From Desulfobulbus sp. (GTDB lineage Bacteria; Desulfobacterota; Desulfobulbia; Desulfobulbales; Desulfobulbaceae): a DNA stretch of 37,397 nt. The position numbers were made by a program, and so were the translations under genes. The stretch lies in contig NZ_JAVBXR010000076.1 in NCBI RefSeq assembly GCF_030824455.1, positions 1 through 37,397 on the forward strand, read 5' to 3'. Shown here in pieces: positions 7,542-16,767 of this stretch. Within the stretch, counting starts at the first letter, position 1. Each line of letters begins with the position of its first letter. The notes beneath the pieces were generated by a model. It saw only the letters and a list, made by a program, of their open reading frames with translations, ran no database searches and had not been told where the DNA came from.

Positions 7542-8459
7542 TTACAGGGCGTTGAGCTTTTCGGTCAGGACCGGGAGAAATTGTTTCAGATCGGCCACCA
7601 CCAGGACATTGGCGACCTCGCCAATGGGCGCGTCTTTGTCGGTGTTGACGGCCACGATGAATTCCGATTTTTTCATCCCGGCCAGATGCTGTATGGCCCC
7701 GGAAATGCCGCAGGCCACGTAGAGCTTGGGGGTGACCGTGCTGCCGGTGGTGCCGACCTGACGATTGTGCTCCACCCAACCGGCGTCAACCACCGGTCGG
7801 CTGGCGCCGTATTCGCCGCCCAATGCCTTGGCCAAGGCCTGCACCATGGCCACATTCTCCGGCTTGCCCACGCCGCGGCCGGCGCTGACGATGATTTCGG
7901 ACTTGGTCAGGTCCACGCCCTCGATTTTGGCCGCCTCATAGCCGGTGCATTGCACCTTGCCGGCCGCGTCCGCATCAATCGCAACGACGGTTGGCGTTCC
8001 GACCGGATCGTCTTCCAGGCCAAAGGCCCCGGCCTGGAGCGTCAGCACGGTTTGGGCGGTGGTGGGTTTGATCTTCCGCCGCAGTTTGGCGTTGCACACT
8101 GGCACGACCGGCAGGCCTTCCTCGACCGCGACCACCTCGGCAATCTGCGCCGCCTTGAGCGCCACTGCAATCCGCGGGGCCAGATCCCAGCCGTAGGAAG
8201 AGTGATGAAACACGATCTGATCGGGTTGTTCTTTGGCAATCACATCCAGCAGCAGCTGCTTGTGGACGCTGGGGTTGTACTCGCCGTATTTGGCCACGTC
8301 GGCCAGGTAGAGCGGCCCGTTGAACTGGGGCAGGTCGCCCGGGGAGCCGACCAGAAACATGGAGGCCTCGGAGCCCTGTTGTTGTGCAAAGGCAATCAGT
8401 TGCGAATATTTAACGCGCAGTTTTCCTTCCCGGAATTCCGCCACAAGTAAGGTCTTCAT
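7542..8459 (-). CDS. etfA: Electron transfer flavoprotein alpha subunit
   Basis: FAD-carrying subunit of the soluble electron shuttle that takes electrons from acyl-CoA dehydrogenases, or gives them back in reverse flow. The 305-residue product has the N-terminal alpha/beta domain. Its C-terminal FAD-binding domain is recognised from GASRPVVDAGWV, RQVGTTGSTVTP, YVACGISGAIQH and AVNTDKDAPI. The ATG has GGAGACACC directly upstream. It is 9 nt downstream of etfB and is the last gene before the operon terminator. I see no extra iron-sulfur domain, so it is a conventional (non-ferredoxin-fused) EtfA. Confidence 0.96.
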   Translation of the reverse strand: MKTLLVAEFREGKLRVKYSQLIAFAQQQGSEASMFLVGSPGDLPQFNGPLYLADVAKYGEYNPSVHKQLLLDVIAKEQPDQIVFHHSSYGWDLAPRIAVALKAAQIAEVVAVEEGLPVVPVCNAKLRRKIKPTTAQTVLTLQAGAFGLEDDPVGTPTVVAIDADAAGKVQCTGYEAAKIEGVDLTKSEIIVSAGRGVGKPENVAMVQALAKALGGEYGASRPVVDAGWVEHNRQVGTTGSTVTPKLYVACGISGAIQHLAGMKKSEFIVAVNTDKDAPIGEVANVLVVADLKQFLPVLTEKLNAL

Positions 8460-8468
8460 GGGTGTCTC

Positions 8469-9239
8469 CTAGGCCAAAACGCCGGTTTTTTCTTTGAGCA
8501 GGTGAATCAATTTGTCGGCCAACTCGGCGGCGTCGCCTTCAAGCACTATGCCGCCGCCTTTTTTCTCCGGAAAGTAGAAGGCGGCCGTTTCCTGACGGGA
8601 GCCCACGCTGCCGGCGTCGGCCGCCAGGGTCAGCAATTCCTTCTTCTTGGCCTTCATGATGTTGGGCAGGGTGGGGTAGCGGGGGGTGTTCAGGCCAAGC
8701 TGGCAGGTAAGCACCACCGGCGTGGTGGTCGTCACCAGGGCCTTGCTGCCGCCTTCCAATTCGCGTTTGACATTGATGGTTCCATTGTCATAGGCAAAGC
8801 CGACAATGGTGGTGACCGCCGCGATGCCGAGCAGTTCGGCCACCATGACGCCAACCTGGGCGCTGCCCCGATCCTGCGACTGCATGCCGGTAAAAATGAC
8901 GTCGAAATTTTTATCCTTGGCAAAACCGGCGATCATCGAGGCAATCTCAATGGGTTCACGTTTGTAGGAGTCCGCGTCGGCGATGTGCACGCCGCGGTCG
9001 CAGCCCATGGCCAGGGCCTTTTTCATGGTTTCGGTCACCTGATCCGGGCCAATGCAGAGCACGGTCAGGTCGGCGTCCTTGACCTGTTCTTTCAGGCGCA
9101 CCGCCTGTTCAACGGCGTACTCGTCGTATTCATTCATCCGCCAGGCGAGATCAGCCCGGTCGTACCAGTTGCCCTCGCCATTGATCTTGAATTTGGATTC
9201 CATGTCTGGAACCTGTTTGATGCAGATCAGTATGTTCAT
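8469..9239 (-). CDS. etfB: Electron transfer flavoprotein beta subunit
   Basis: AMP-binding (or, in bifurcating forms, second-FAD-binding) partner of EtfA. The start at 9239 (MNILICIKQVPD) follows GGAGGGGAAGCG, an excellent ribosome-binding site; the frame is open further upstream but that part is not ETF-like. The 256-residue product shows NEYDEYAVEQAVRLKE, the TGMQSQDRGSAQVG nucleotide-binding loop and TPRYPTLPNIMKAKKK, all typical. Whether this ETF bifurcates cannot be decided by eye. The neighbouring membrane FeS oxidoreductase argues for electron exchange with quinone instead. Confidence 0.96.
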   Translation of the reverse strand: MNILICIKQVPDMESKFKINGEGNWYDRADLAWRMNEYDEYAVEQAVRLKEQVKDADLTVLCIGPDQVTETMKKALAMGCDRGVHIADADSYKREPIEIASMIAGFAKDKNFDVIFTGMQSQDRGSAQVGVMVAELLGIAAVTTIVGFAYDNGTINVKRELEGGSKALVTTTTPVVLTCQLGLNTPRYPTLPNIMKAKKKELLTLAADAGSVGSRQETAAFYFPEKKGGGIVLEGDAAELADKLIHLLKEKTGVLA

Positions 9240-9303
9240 CGCTTCCCCTCCAGCAATCAGACTAAATGATGATAATTGGTTCCTTATTAAAAACGCGAAG
9301 TTG

Positions 9304-11283
9304 CTATACCCGTTCGGCAAGAATCTCGGCGATGTCCTTCGGCCGCAACTGTTCCTCGGCATTGGCGCCTTTGACGCCGTCTTCAAACATGGTCAGGCAG
9401 AATGGGCAGTTGGACAGCAATTGCTCAACCCCCGTGGCTATAGCCATCTCCACCCTTTTCACGTTGATCCGCTCGCCGATGTTTTCCTCGGCCATGATCC
9501 GGCCGCCGCCGGCGCTGCAACAGAAGGCCTGATCGCGGTTTTGGGCCATCTCGCTGATCCGGCCGCCGGCGGCGCGAATTAACGCGCGCGGCGCGTCATA
9601 GATGTCGTTGTGTCGACCCAGGTAACAGGAATCGTGGTAGGTGCAGGCAAAGGCCTCAGGCTTCAGCGCCAGTTGGCCCGAAGCAACCAGTTGTTCCAGG
9701 AACACGGCGTGCGGCACGACCTCGACCTCAAAATCGAAATCACGATAGTCCTTGTTCAGGGTGTTGAAACAGTGGGGACAGGTGGCAACGATCTTCTTGA
9801 CCCCGTAGCCCTTGATGAGTTCCACCGTTTCCATGGCCAGGGTCTGGTAGAGGTATTCGTTGCCCATCTTGCGCATCGGTTCGCCGCAACATTTCTCTTC
9901 CTTGCCCAGAATGCCGATTTTCACTCCGGCCGCTTGGCAAAGTTTGACAAAACTCTTGGCCACGGCGATGTTGCGTTTGTCAAACGAGGCGTAACAGCCG
10001 ACAAAATAGAGCACGTCGACCTCAGGATCGTCGGCCAGGGGTTTGACGCCCAAGGCTTCGGCCCAATCGCCGCGCGAGGCGTAACCCATGCCCAGCGGAT
10101 TGCCGTTGACCTCGGTCTGCTCCATGGCGGCCATGACCTCCTCGCCGGGGAATTCGCCTTCCATCAACACCAGGTTGCGGCGCAGTTCGATGATCTTGTT
10201 CACATGTTCGATCGAGGCCGGACAGATGTCCTGGCAGGCGCGGCAGGTGGTGCAGGCCCAGATGGCGTCGCGACCGATGGTTTCGATCAAGTTGGCCTGC
10301 GGATTGGCAAAGGCGACCTCGCCGATCTGGTTGACCAGCTGCATCGGCGACAGCGGTTTGCCGGTGTTAAAGGCCGGGCAACGGTCCTGACAGCGTTTGC
10401 ACAGGGTGCAGGCGTCGGCGTCGAAGATGTCTTTCCAGCGCAGGTCAGAGAGTTCGCTGGCCCCAAATTTTTCAATGGTTTCGTCTTCGAGATTGACGGT
10501 TGTGAGTTTGCCGGTGGGGCCGCGGTCAGCCAAAAAGGCATTGGCGCTGGTGGTGACGATGTGGCGAAATTTCGAATAGGGAATGACGGCAATAAAGCCC
10601 AACGCCAGCACCAAATGCAACCACCACAGGCCGACGTGCAGACTGCGCAGACCGGCCTCGTCCAGGCCGCCCAGCATCTTGGCCACCGCCAGGCCGACCG
10701 GCGACCAGCCAGCCAGCGGCGTGCCCATCTCGGTCACTGCCATGCGCGCGCCTTCGATCAGAAATCCGGTGAGAAGAATGGCGAACAACAGGCCGTGCAT
10801 CAGGGCGTCGTCGGTTTTGGTGACCAGGCCTTCGGGCCGGATCAGATAGCGGCGGGTCAGCAGAGCGCCGAGCATGACGACGGCGACCAGGCCGGCCAGA
10901 TCCAGGGTAAGGGAAAACAGTTGATAAAAGGTTCCCTTGAGAAATTTGACGTTAAAGAGCAGGTCGGTAAAATCCGCCTGGGCGACGATCAGCGTGGTGC
11001 CGATAAAGAGAACAACAAAACTCCAAAAAAAGAGCGAATGCGCCGTGCCTGCTCCAGGAACTCGGGCCACCTTGGTTTGCAGGAGCACATTCTCCAGCAT
11101 GTGCTTGATCCGCTCGCCCCGTTGATCGGTGCGGTCCAAGGGCTGACCGAGACGATAGACCTTGATCCGTTTTAAAAAACCGAGCGCAAAGACGGCCAAA
11201 GCCACCAGCAACAGGCCGTACATGGGCGCCAAGGTAGTGAACCCATGACCGACGTTCCAATATATTTCACGGGTAAACTCCAT
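9304..11283 (-). CDS. Membrane FeS/cytochrome b oxidoreductase (ETF:menaquinone oxidoreductase type)
   Basis: The 659-residue product carries about six membrane helices (residues about 15-250), resembling the cytochrome b subunit of respiratory nitrate reductase. Candidate heme-ligand histidines are His82, His163, His216, His223 and His241. Two [4Fe-4S] motifs follow (CTLCKRCQDRCP at 292-303, CTTCRACQDICP at 344-355). Two CCG domains come next (GCYAS ... KCCGEP ... CPHC, and DSCYLG ... FCCSAGGG ... CPFC), as in heterodisulfide reductase HdrD. This architecture matches the ETF:(methyl)menaquinone oxidoreductases (EMO) of anaerobic fatty-acid oxidisers. The gene lies next to etfBA, supporting ETF as redox partner. 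The start at 11283 is set by GGGGGAG. Confidence 0.9.
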   Translation of the reverse strand: MEFTREIYWNVGHGFTTLAPMYGLLLVALAVFALGFLKRIKVYRLGQPLDRTDQRGERIKHMLENVLLQTKVARVPGAGTAHSLFFWSFVVLFIGTTLIVAQADFTDLLFNVKFLKGTFYQLFSLTLDLAGLVAVVMLGALLTRRYLIRPEGLVTKTDDALMHGLLFAILLTGFLIEGARMAVTEMGTPLAGWSPVGLAVAKMLGGLDEAGLRSLHVGLWWLHLVLALGFIAVIPYSKFRHIVTTSANAFLADRGPTGKLTTVNLEDETIEKFGASELSDLRWKDIFDADACTLCKRCQDRCPAFNTGKPLSPMQLVNQIGEVAFANPQANLIETIGRDAIWACTTCRACQDICPASIEHVNKIIELRRNLVLMEGEFPGEEVMAAMEQTEVNGNPLGMGYASRGDWAEALGVKPLADDPEVDVLYFVGCYASFDKRNIAVAKSFVKLCQAAGVKIGILGKEEKCCGEPMRKMGNEYLYQTLAMETVELIKGYGVKKIVATCPHCFNTLNKDYRDFDFEVEVVPHAVFLEQLVASGQLALKPEAFACTYHDSCYLGRHNDIYDAPRALIRAAGGRISEMAQNRDQAFCCSAGGGRIMAEENIGERINVKRVEMAIATGVEQLLSNCPFCLTMFEDGVKGANAEEQLRPKDIAEILAERV

Positions 11284-11338
11284 CCAGGCTCCCCCTTCCT
11301 TCACTCAAACAATAGTTGCGGTTTATGTATGCGCAGAA

Positions 11339-11369
11339 GAAGAGAGCCGGCTTTCGCCGAGCTCTCTTC
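11339..11369. terminator. Hairpin between acyl-CoA dehydrogenase and FeS oxidoreductase genes
   Basis: 9-bp perfect outer stem (11339-11347 with 11361-11369) and a 4-bp inner stem (11348-11351 with 11356-11359) with a TTTC loop and one bulged A. On the minus strand it is followed by TTCTGCG, not a strong T run. It lies 52 nt past the acyl-CoA dehydrogenase stop, so it may cause partial termination or protect the 3' end within the operon. Confidence 0.5.
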
Positions 11370-11421
11370 TCGTTTGTCATCAATAGGTTAGATGCTGTGG
11401 CCGCAGGGCGGCTGCAGTTGG

Positions 11422-12567
<1,146 letters not shown>

Positions 12568-12615
12568 GTGCTGCTCCCCCAATAGAGTCTGTGTGCTCTT
12601 TTGAATTTGGCTCTG

Positions 12616-12737
12616 ATCACTTCTCGCATCACTTCTAGCATGTGCAGGTGCAATCAACGCCCCTGTCGGCCGCTTGCCCGCCCCAGGCAAGCCGTCGCCG
12701 GATCCCGTCTTATCGGTGCATCTCGGGATGCGCACCG
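12616..12737. other. Gene-free spacer with hairpins and a direct repeat upstream of acyl-CoA dehydrogenase
   Basis: Within the 196-bp gap between the thioesterase and acyl-CoA dehydrogenase genes there are three features: a 9-bp direct repeat ATCACTTCT at 12616-12624 and 12628-12636 (12-bp period), a 7-bp stem at 12672-12692, and a bulged stem at 12714-12737. None has a T tail. They could be an operator plus RNA processing structures, or meaningless; I found no clear promoter. Confidence 0.35.
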
Positions 12738-12763
12738 TTCTTGCCGGATGTCTGTCCCGGCGC

Positions 12764-13213
12764 TTAGTGTTGCTCTTTAAGTTGCACCATCACCACCGTG
12801 CCGGTGGCGCAGGTCGCGCCGGCGGCAATCACCCGCAGGTCAACGGTTACCTTTCTTCCTTTGATCTCCACCACCTTGCCGCGCACTTCCAGTTCGGTGT
12901 CAATCGGCGTCGGCACCAGGTAATCGACCTTCAGCGAAGCAGTGACAAAGCGCGAAATCGGCTTGCCGTCCTCCCTGGCCTTGGCTGCCGCTGCGGTCCC
13001 CGCGCCGTGACAGTCAATCAGCGAGGCAATCATGCCGCCGTAAAGAAAACCGGGAAAACCGCCGGTGTATTTCGGGTCCGGGGTGTGACGGCAGACCGTT
13101 TCCTCCTCGTCCCAGTAGCTTTTCAGCTGGTGTCCGGCGACGTTGAGCCGCCCGCAGCCATAGCAGTGGGCGTAATCGTCGGGGTATTGATCCTGAAAAG
13201 CAGGTTCGCTCAT
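12764..13213 (-). CDS. PaaI/hotdog-fold acyl-CoA thioesterase-like protein
   Basis: A 149-residue single hotdog-domain protein of the PaaI/YiiD-type thioesterase superfamily. The segment [22 protein letters not shown] is the conserved loop-helix of the fold, followed by strand-rich regions ([27 protein letters not shown]). An N-terminal CYGCG motif is common in this subgroup. Such enzymes hydrolyse acyl-CoA thioesters. In this operon it might release CoA from stalled intermediates, which is inference. The ATG is preceded by AAGGGTGA. Stop to next gene is 196 bp, with hairpins in the gap. Confidence 0.85.
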   Translation of the reverse strand: MSEPAFQDQYPDDYAHCYGCGRLNVAGHQLKSYWDEEETVCRHTPDPKYTGGFPGFLYGGMIASLIDCHGAGTAAAAKAREDGKPISRFVTASLKVDYLVPTPIDTELEVRGKVVEIKGRKVTVDLRVIAAGATCATGTVVMVQLKEQH

Positions 13214-13297
13214 TGATCACCCTTGGATGGGCGGGCAACGGTTAAGGCCGGGTCGGGGTGCGCCCGACCGTGTGCCGCCGTCTCGCCGCTTACGCGT

Positions 13298-14149
13298 TTA
13301 TTCGTAGCTGTAAAAACCCTTGCCGCTCTTGCGTCCCAGCCAGCCGGCCTCGACGTACTGCCGCAGCAGCGGGCAGGGGCGATATTTGGAATCGCCCAAG
13401 CCCTGATACAGGGTATTCATGATGGCTAGGCAGGTGTCCAAGCCGATGAGGTCGGCTAGGGCCAGCGGCCCCATGGGGTGATTCATGCCCAGCTTCATCA
13501 CCGTGTCGATGTCCTCTTTCTTGCCCACGCCGTGGTAGAGGCAGAATACCGCCTCATTGATCATCGGCAGCAGGATGCGGTTGGCGATGAATCCCGGGAA
13601 ATCGCTGGATTGCGCCGGAGTTTTCTCCATCCGCTTGGTCAAATCCAGGGTGGTCTCCAGGGTGTCGGCCGAGGTGGCCAGGCCGCAGATGACCTCCACC
13701 AATTTCATCACCGGCACCGGATTCATGAAATGCATGCCAATGACCTTGTCCGGTCGTTTGGTGTGGGAGGCAATGCGGCCAATGGGAATGGACGAGGTGT
13801 TGGAGGCCAGGATGACGTGCGGCGCGCAGATCTCTTCCAGGTTCTCAAAGATTTTGAATTTGATGGACTCGTTTTCAGAGGCCGCCTCGACCACAAAATC
13901 CGCCGCCGCCATGTCCTTGAGGTCGATGCTGGTCTTGATCCGTCCCAGGATGGCGTCCTTCTCGGCGGCCGCCAGTTTGCCCTTGTCGACGTTGCGCTGC
14001 AGGTTCTTGGCGATGTTGGCTAGGCCGCGATCAACAAATTCCTGCTTAATGTCGTTCATGATGACGGCAAGACCGCTGGCCGCAGCCACCTGGGCAATGC
14101 CGTTGCCCATCTGACCGGCGCCGATCACGCCGAATGTCTTCACTTCCAT
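13298..14149 (-). CDS. 3-hydroxybutyryl-CoA dehydrogenase
   Basis: NAD(P)-dependent interconversion of (S)-3-hydroxyacyl-CoA and acetoacetyl-CoA. The start at 14149 (MEVKTFGVIGAGQMG) is set by a GGGGGA ribosome-binding site; the open frame upstream is non-homologous. The 283-residue product has the nucleotide-binding GxGxxG at 10-15. The catalytic His140 and Glu152 lie in GMHFMNPVPVMKLVEVI. The C-terminal domain contains FIANRILLPMINEA and the GMNHPMGPLALADLIGLD motif. Length and motifs are those of the stand-alone clostridial-type Hbd rather than the FadB fusion. It lies between thiolase and thioesterase genes. Confidence 0.95.
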   Translation of the reverse strand: MEVKTFGVIGAGQMGNGIAQVAAASGLAVIMNDIKQEFVDRGLANIAKNLQRNVDKGKLAAAEKDAILGRIKTSIDLKDMAAADFVVEAASENESIKFKIFENLEEICAPHVILASNTSSIPIGRIASHTKRPDKVIGMHFMNPVPVMKLVEVICGLATSADTLETTLDLTKRMEKTPAQSSDFPGFIANRILLPMINEAVFCLYHGVGKKEDIDTVMKLGMNHPMGPLALADLIGLDTCLAIMNTLYQGLGDSKYRPCPLLRQYVEAGWLGRKSGKGFYSYE

Positions 14150-14217
14150 TGTTGTTCCCCCTGCCAAAGACGTGTTAAGCCGGCGGGCCCCCCCGACCGG
14201 CGCATGATACGTGAGAA

Positions 14218-15507
14218 TTACTTGTTGCTGATCACCATGGCCATGCCCATGCCGCCGCCGATGCACATGCTGATCAGGCCGGTGGCGTACTGTTTGCGCT
14301 GCATCTGATGCATGGCGGTGACCATCTGGCGCGCGCCGGTGCAACCGACCGGGTGGCCCATGGAGATGCCGCTGCCCAACTGGTTGGGTTTGTCTATGTC
14401 AATGCCCAACTCCAGCATGCAGCCGATGGCCTGGGCGGCAAAGGCCTCGTTGAGTTCGATCATGTCGATGTCTGCAATGGTTTTGCCGCTCTGCTTAAGC
14501 GCTTTCTGGATGGCCGGAACCGGTCCCAGTCCCATGTAGGCCGGGTCCAAGCCGCCGGAGGCGAAGCTCTCGATAGTAACCAGAGGCTTCAACCCCATCT
14601 GTTTGGCCTTGGCTGCGCTCATCAAGAGCACCGCAGCGGCGCCGTCGTTAATGCCCGAGGCGTTGCCGGCGGTGACCGAGCCGTCCTTGGCAAAGGCGGG
14701 TTTGAGCTTGGCCATCTTCTCCATAGAGGTTTCCATGGGGCGTTCGTCCTGCGTAAAGAGGACTTCCTGGCGGCCGGCGCGAACCGGAATCGGCACGATT
14801 TCCTCGGTGAACAGGCCGTCCTTGATGCCCTGCAGAGCGCGAGCGTGGCTGAGCACGGCCAAACGGTCCTGGTCTTCGCGGCTGATGTTGTAGAGCTTGG
14901 CGATGTTTTCGGCGGTGACGCCCATGTGGTAGCCGTAGAAAATCTCATACAGGGCGTCGTAGACCATCAGGTCGTAGACCTCGCCGACCCCGGTGAGCTC
15001 CATGCGGTAGCCCCAACGCGCCTTGGGCAGGGCCATGGGAACCATGCTCATGTTTTCCTGACCACCGGCCAGCACCACTTCCGCCTGTCCGGTCATGATG
15101 GACTGGGCGGCCAGGGCAATGGCCTTGAGTCCGGAACCGCAGACTTTGTTGATGGTGTAGGCGGGGGTTTCTTTGGTGATTCCGGCCTGGACCATGGCTT
15201 GGCGGGCGGTGTTCTGGCCCTGTCCGGCCTGAAGCACATTGCCCATGATCACCTCGTCCAGGGTGATCTCAGCGGCGGCTGCGTCCCAGGCTCCGTATTT
15301 CTTTTCCAGTTCGATCTGGCCCTGGTCCTGGAGTTTCTTCGGCGCAACCGAACGCATGTCCGCGCTGGCCGTTGGCCGCAGGCCAGCCTTGCGCAGGGTT
15401 TCGCGCATCACGGCTGCGCCCAGGTCAACCACCGGCGTGTTTTTCAAACTGCCGCCAAAGGCGCCCACTGCTGTCCGGCATCCGCTTACAATCACAACCT
15501 CGTTCAT
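14218..15507 (-). CDS. Acetyl-CoA acetyltransferase (thiolase) with an N-terminal insertion
   Basis: Joins two acetyl-CoA into acetoacetyl-CoA, or splits it during beta-oxidation. The active-site residues are present: Cys123 in NKVCGSG, His385 in GHPVGCTG and Cys415 in MCIGGGMG, with NEAFAAQ also conserved. The product is 429 residues, against about 392 usual. The excess is an insertion of roughly 35 residues between the AGLRP and DEVIMGN segments (about 46-82), charged and rich in Ala, Lys, Glu and Gln. The reading frame through the insertion is continuous, so it does not look like an error. AAGGAG precedes the ATG by about 9 nt. It lies between crt and hbd in the operon. Confidence 0.94.
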   Translation of the reverse strand: MNEVVIVSGCRTAVGAFGGSLKNTPVVDLGAAVMRETLRKAGLRPTASADMRSVAPKKLQDQGQIELEKKYGAWDAAAAEITLDEVIMGNVLQAGQGQNTARQAMVQAGITKETPAYTINKVCGSGLKAIALAAQSIMTGQAEVVLAGGQENMSMVPMALPKARWGYRMELTGVGEVYDLMVYDALYEIFYGYHMGVTAENIAKLYNISREDQDRLAVLSHARALQGIKDGLFTEEIVPIPVRAGRQEVLFTQDERPMETSMEKMAKLKPAFAKDGSVTAGNASGINDGAAAVLLMSAAKAKQMGLKPLVTIESFASGGLDPAYMGLGPVPAIQKALKQSGKTIADIDMIELNEAFAAQAIGCMLELGIDIDKPNQLGSGISMGHPVGCTGARQMVTAMHQMQRKQYATGLISMCIGGGMGMAMVISNK

Positions 15508-15545
15508 AACCCTTTGCTCCTTGGTTCCTGTTTCGAATTCCGATG

Positions 15546-16337
15546 TCAGCCGTTCAAGTCGCCCTTGAAGACCGGTTTGCGTTTCTCAAGAAAAGCGCTT
15601 GTCCCTTCTTTGGCGTCCGGATTGGCCAGGCAGAGGGCGAATGCGTCGCGCTCCATGCCCAGGCCGGTGGCAAGATCGGCGTTCAACCCCTGGCTGACCG
15701 TCTGCTTGGCCGCGCAGAGCGAGGCCTTGCCCTTGAGAGCGATGAGCTTGGCAACCGCCTGAGCCGCATCCAGCAGTTCTTCCGGGGCAAAGATTTTGTT
15801 GACCAGGCCGATTTCTTTGGCCTCGGCTGCCGTCAGGTGTTTGCCGGTGAAAATCATTTCCTTGGCCCGGTTGGCGCCGATCAGACGCGGCAGGCGCTGG
15901 GTGCCGCCGAAGCCGGGGATGACCCCCAGGGTGATTTCCGGCAGGCCAAAGATCGCCTTTTCCGAGGCGTAGATGAAATCGCAGGCCAGGGCCATTTCGC
16001 AGCCGCCGCCCAGGGCGAAGCCGTTGACTGCAGCAATGACCGGAATGGCCAGTCCCTGCAGTTTGCTGATGATGCTCTGGCCGAATTGGGCGAATTTTTT
16101 GGCGCCAAGGGGCGTCAGGGTGGCGATTTCGGTGATGTCGGCCCCGGCGATGAAGGATTTTTCGCCCGCTCCGGTGAGGATAAGCACCCGGATGGTTTCG
16201 TCTTGGCTGATGCTGTCGAGGGCGGTGGAGAGTTCCTCAAGAAGCGAGGAGTTGAGGGCGTTGAGGGCTTTGGGGCGATTGAAGGTCAGTAATGCAATTC
16301 CGTCGGCGCTGGTAAGTTCAATGGATGAATAGGCCAC
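15546..16337 (-). CDS. Enoyl-CoA hydratase / crotonase
   Basis: Adds water to trans-2-enoyl-CoA (crotonyl-CoA) to give (S)-3-hydroxyacyl-CoA. The 263-residue crotonase-fold protein has both catalytic glutamates: Glu114 in GGGCEMALACD and Glu134 in GLPEITLGVIPGFGGTQ. The oxyanion-hole segment SFIAGADI is also present. Translation starts at GTG (16337), supported by AAGGAGG 6-7 nt upstream. It is the first gene of the fatty-acid/ETF cluster; a sigma70-like promoter lies about 200 nt upstream. The C-terminus (FLEKRKPVFKGD) is intact. Confidence 0.95.
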   Translation of the reverse strand: MAYSSIELTSADGIALLTFNRPKALNALNSSLLEELSTALDSISQDETIRVLILTGAGEKSFIAGADITEIATLTPLGAKKFAQFGQSIISKLQGLAIPVIAAVNGFALGGGCEMALACDFIYASEKAIFGLPEITLGVIPGFGGTQRLPRLIGANRAKEMIFTGKHLTAAEAKEIGLVNKIFAPEELLDAAQAVAKLIALKGKASLCAAKQTVSQGLNADLATGLGMERDAFALCLANPDAKEGTSAFLEKRKPVFKGDLNG

Positions 16338-16538
16338 CGTTTCCTCCTTGTTTCAGGGTAATAAGAAATTGCTCTGCAGTTCGAATATTCCGTCTAAAAA
16401 AAGGGCCAAGGGGATGGCGAGGCCAAGCTCGAATCCTTTGCCGTAAAAAGAGTGTTCTGTTCGGATGCTTCTTTGCCTGGTTAACGCAGCACAGCGCCCG
16501 GTATTACGGACAAAAAGGGGTAGGCGCAAAGTGCGTAA

Positions 16539-16567
16539 TATCTATTTCAAAAGAATCAGGCTGTCAA
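16539..16567 (-). promoter_or_regulatory. Probable sigma70 promoter of the crt-thl-hbd-acd-etf operon
   Basis: On the minus strand there is a consensus -35 TTGACA (16562-16567), a 17-nt spacer and -10 TAGATA (16539-16544). It lies about 200 nt upstream of the crt start. A 7-bp inverted repeat (TATTACG at 16502-16508, CGTAATA at 16534-16540, centres about 32 bp apart) overlaps the -10 and the likely start site. It could be an operator, for example of a TetR- or FadR-like regulator; no regulator gene is visible nearby. Confidence 0.55.
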
Positions 16568-16694
16568 ACATTTTTTACGAGTTCGTTAGATGTCTAAGAG
16601 GGCAAGAGGACTATAAACTTTGCGTTTTGTCCGGCGATAAACAGGGCGGGAGGGGGCGGCGAGGGGATGCGGTTGCACTGCCTGAAGAAGGATG

Positions 16695-16717
16695 CAGGTG
16701 GCACAGCGTGCCACCTG
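16695..16717 (-). terminator. Hairpin downstream of ridA
   Basis: Perfect 10-bp stem (16695-16704 with 16708-16717) with a 3-nt loop, about 50 nt past the ridA stop. On the minus strand it is followed by CATCCTTCTTC, only weakly T-rich, so termination may be incomplete or factor-assisted. Confidence 0.55.
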
Positions 16718-16767
16718 TTTCTGGCGCTCGTTCAGAGGCGGATCAGGGCTGCGCCACTGCGGGCGGC

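Larger units (their letters stand above)
16338..16767. other. Intergenic leader/promoter region of the fatty-acid/ETF operon
   Basis: 430 bases without a supported gene. Moving from right to left it holds the ridA 3' hairpin (16695-16717), the predicted minus-strand promoter at 16539-16567, and an inverted repeat TATTACG/CGTAATA (16502-16508 and 16534-16540) around the expected start site. A leader of about 190 nt to the crt GTG completes it. Short open frames here have no ribosome-binding sites and were not called. It is more AT-rich than the flanking genes. Confidence 0.5.

Noticed and set aside
7542..9239. EtfAB as a bifurcating pair with ferredoxin reduction
   Set aside because: The neighbouring membrane FeS/cytochrome protein favours quinone coupling. 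No bifurcation-specific motif could be judged reliably by eye.
9610..11175. 521-codon plus-strand open frame opposite the FeS oxidoreductase
   Set aside because: It lies wholly antisense to a gene with two ferredoxin motifs and two CCG domains. It has no ribosome-binding site and low-complexity shadow composition.
16338..16400. Possible tRNA T-arm (GTTCGAATA at 16379-16387)
   Set aside because: The flanking bases do not pair as a T stem, and no acceptor or anticodon arms can be drawn.
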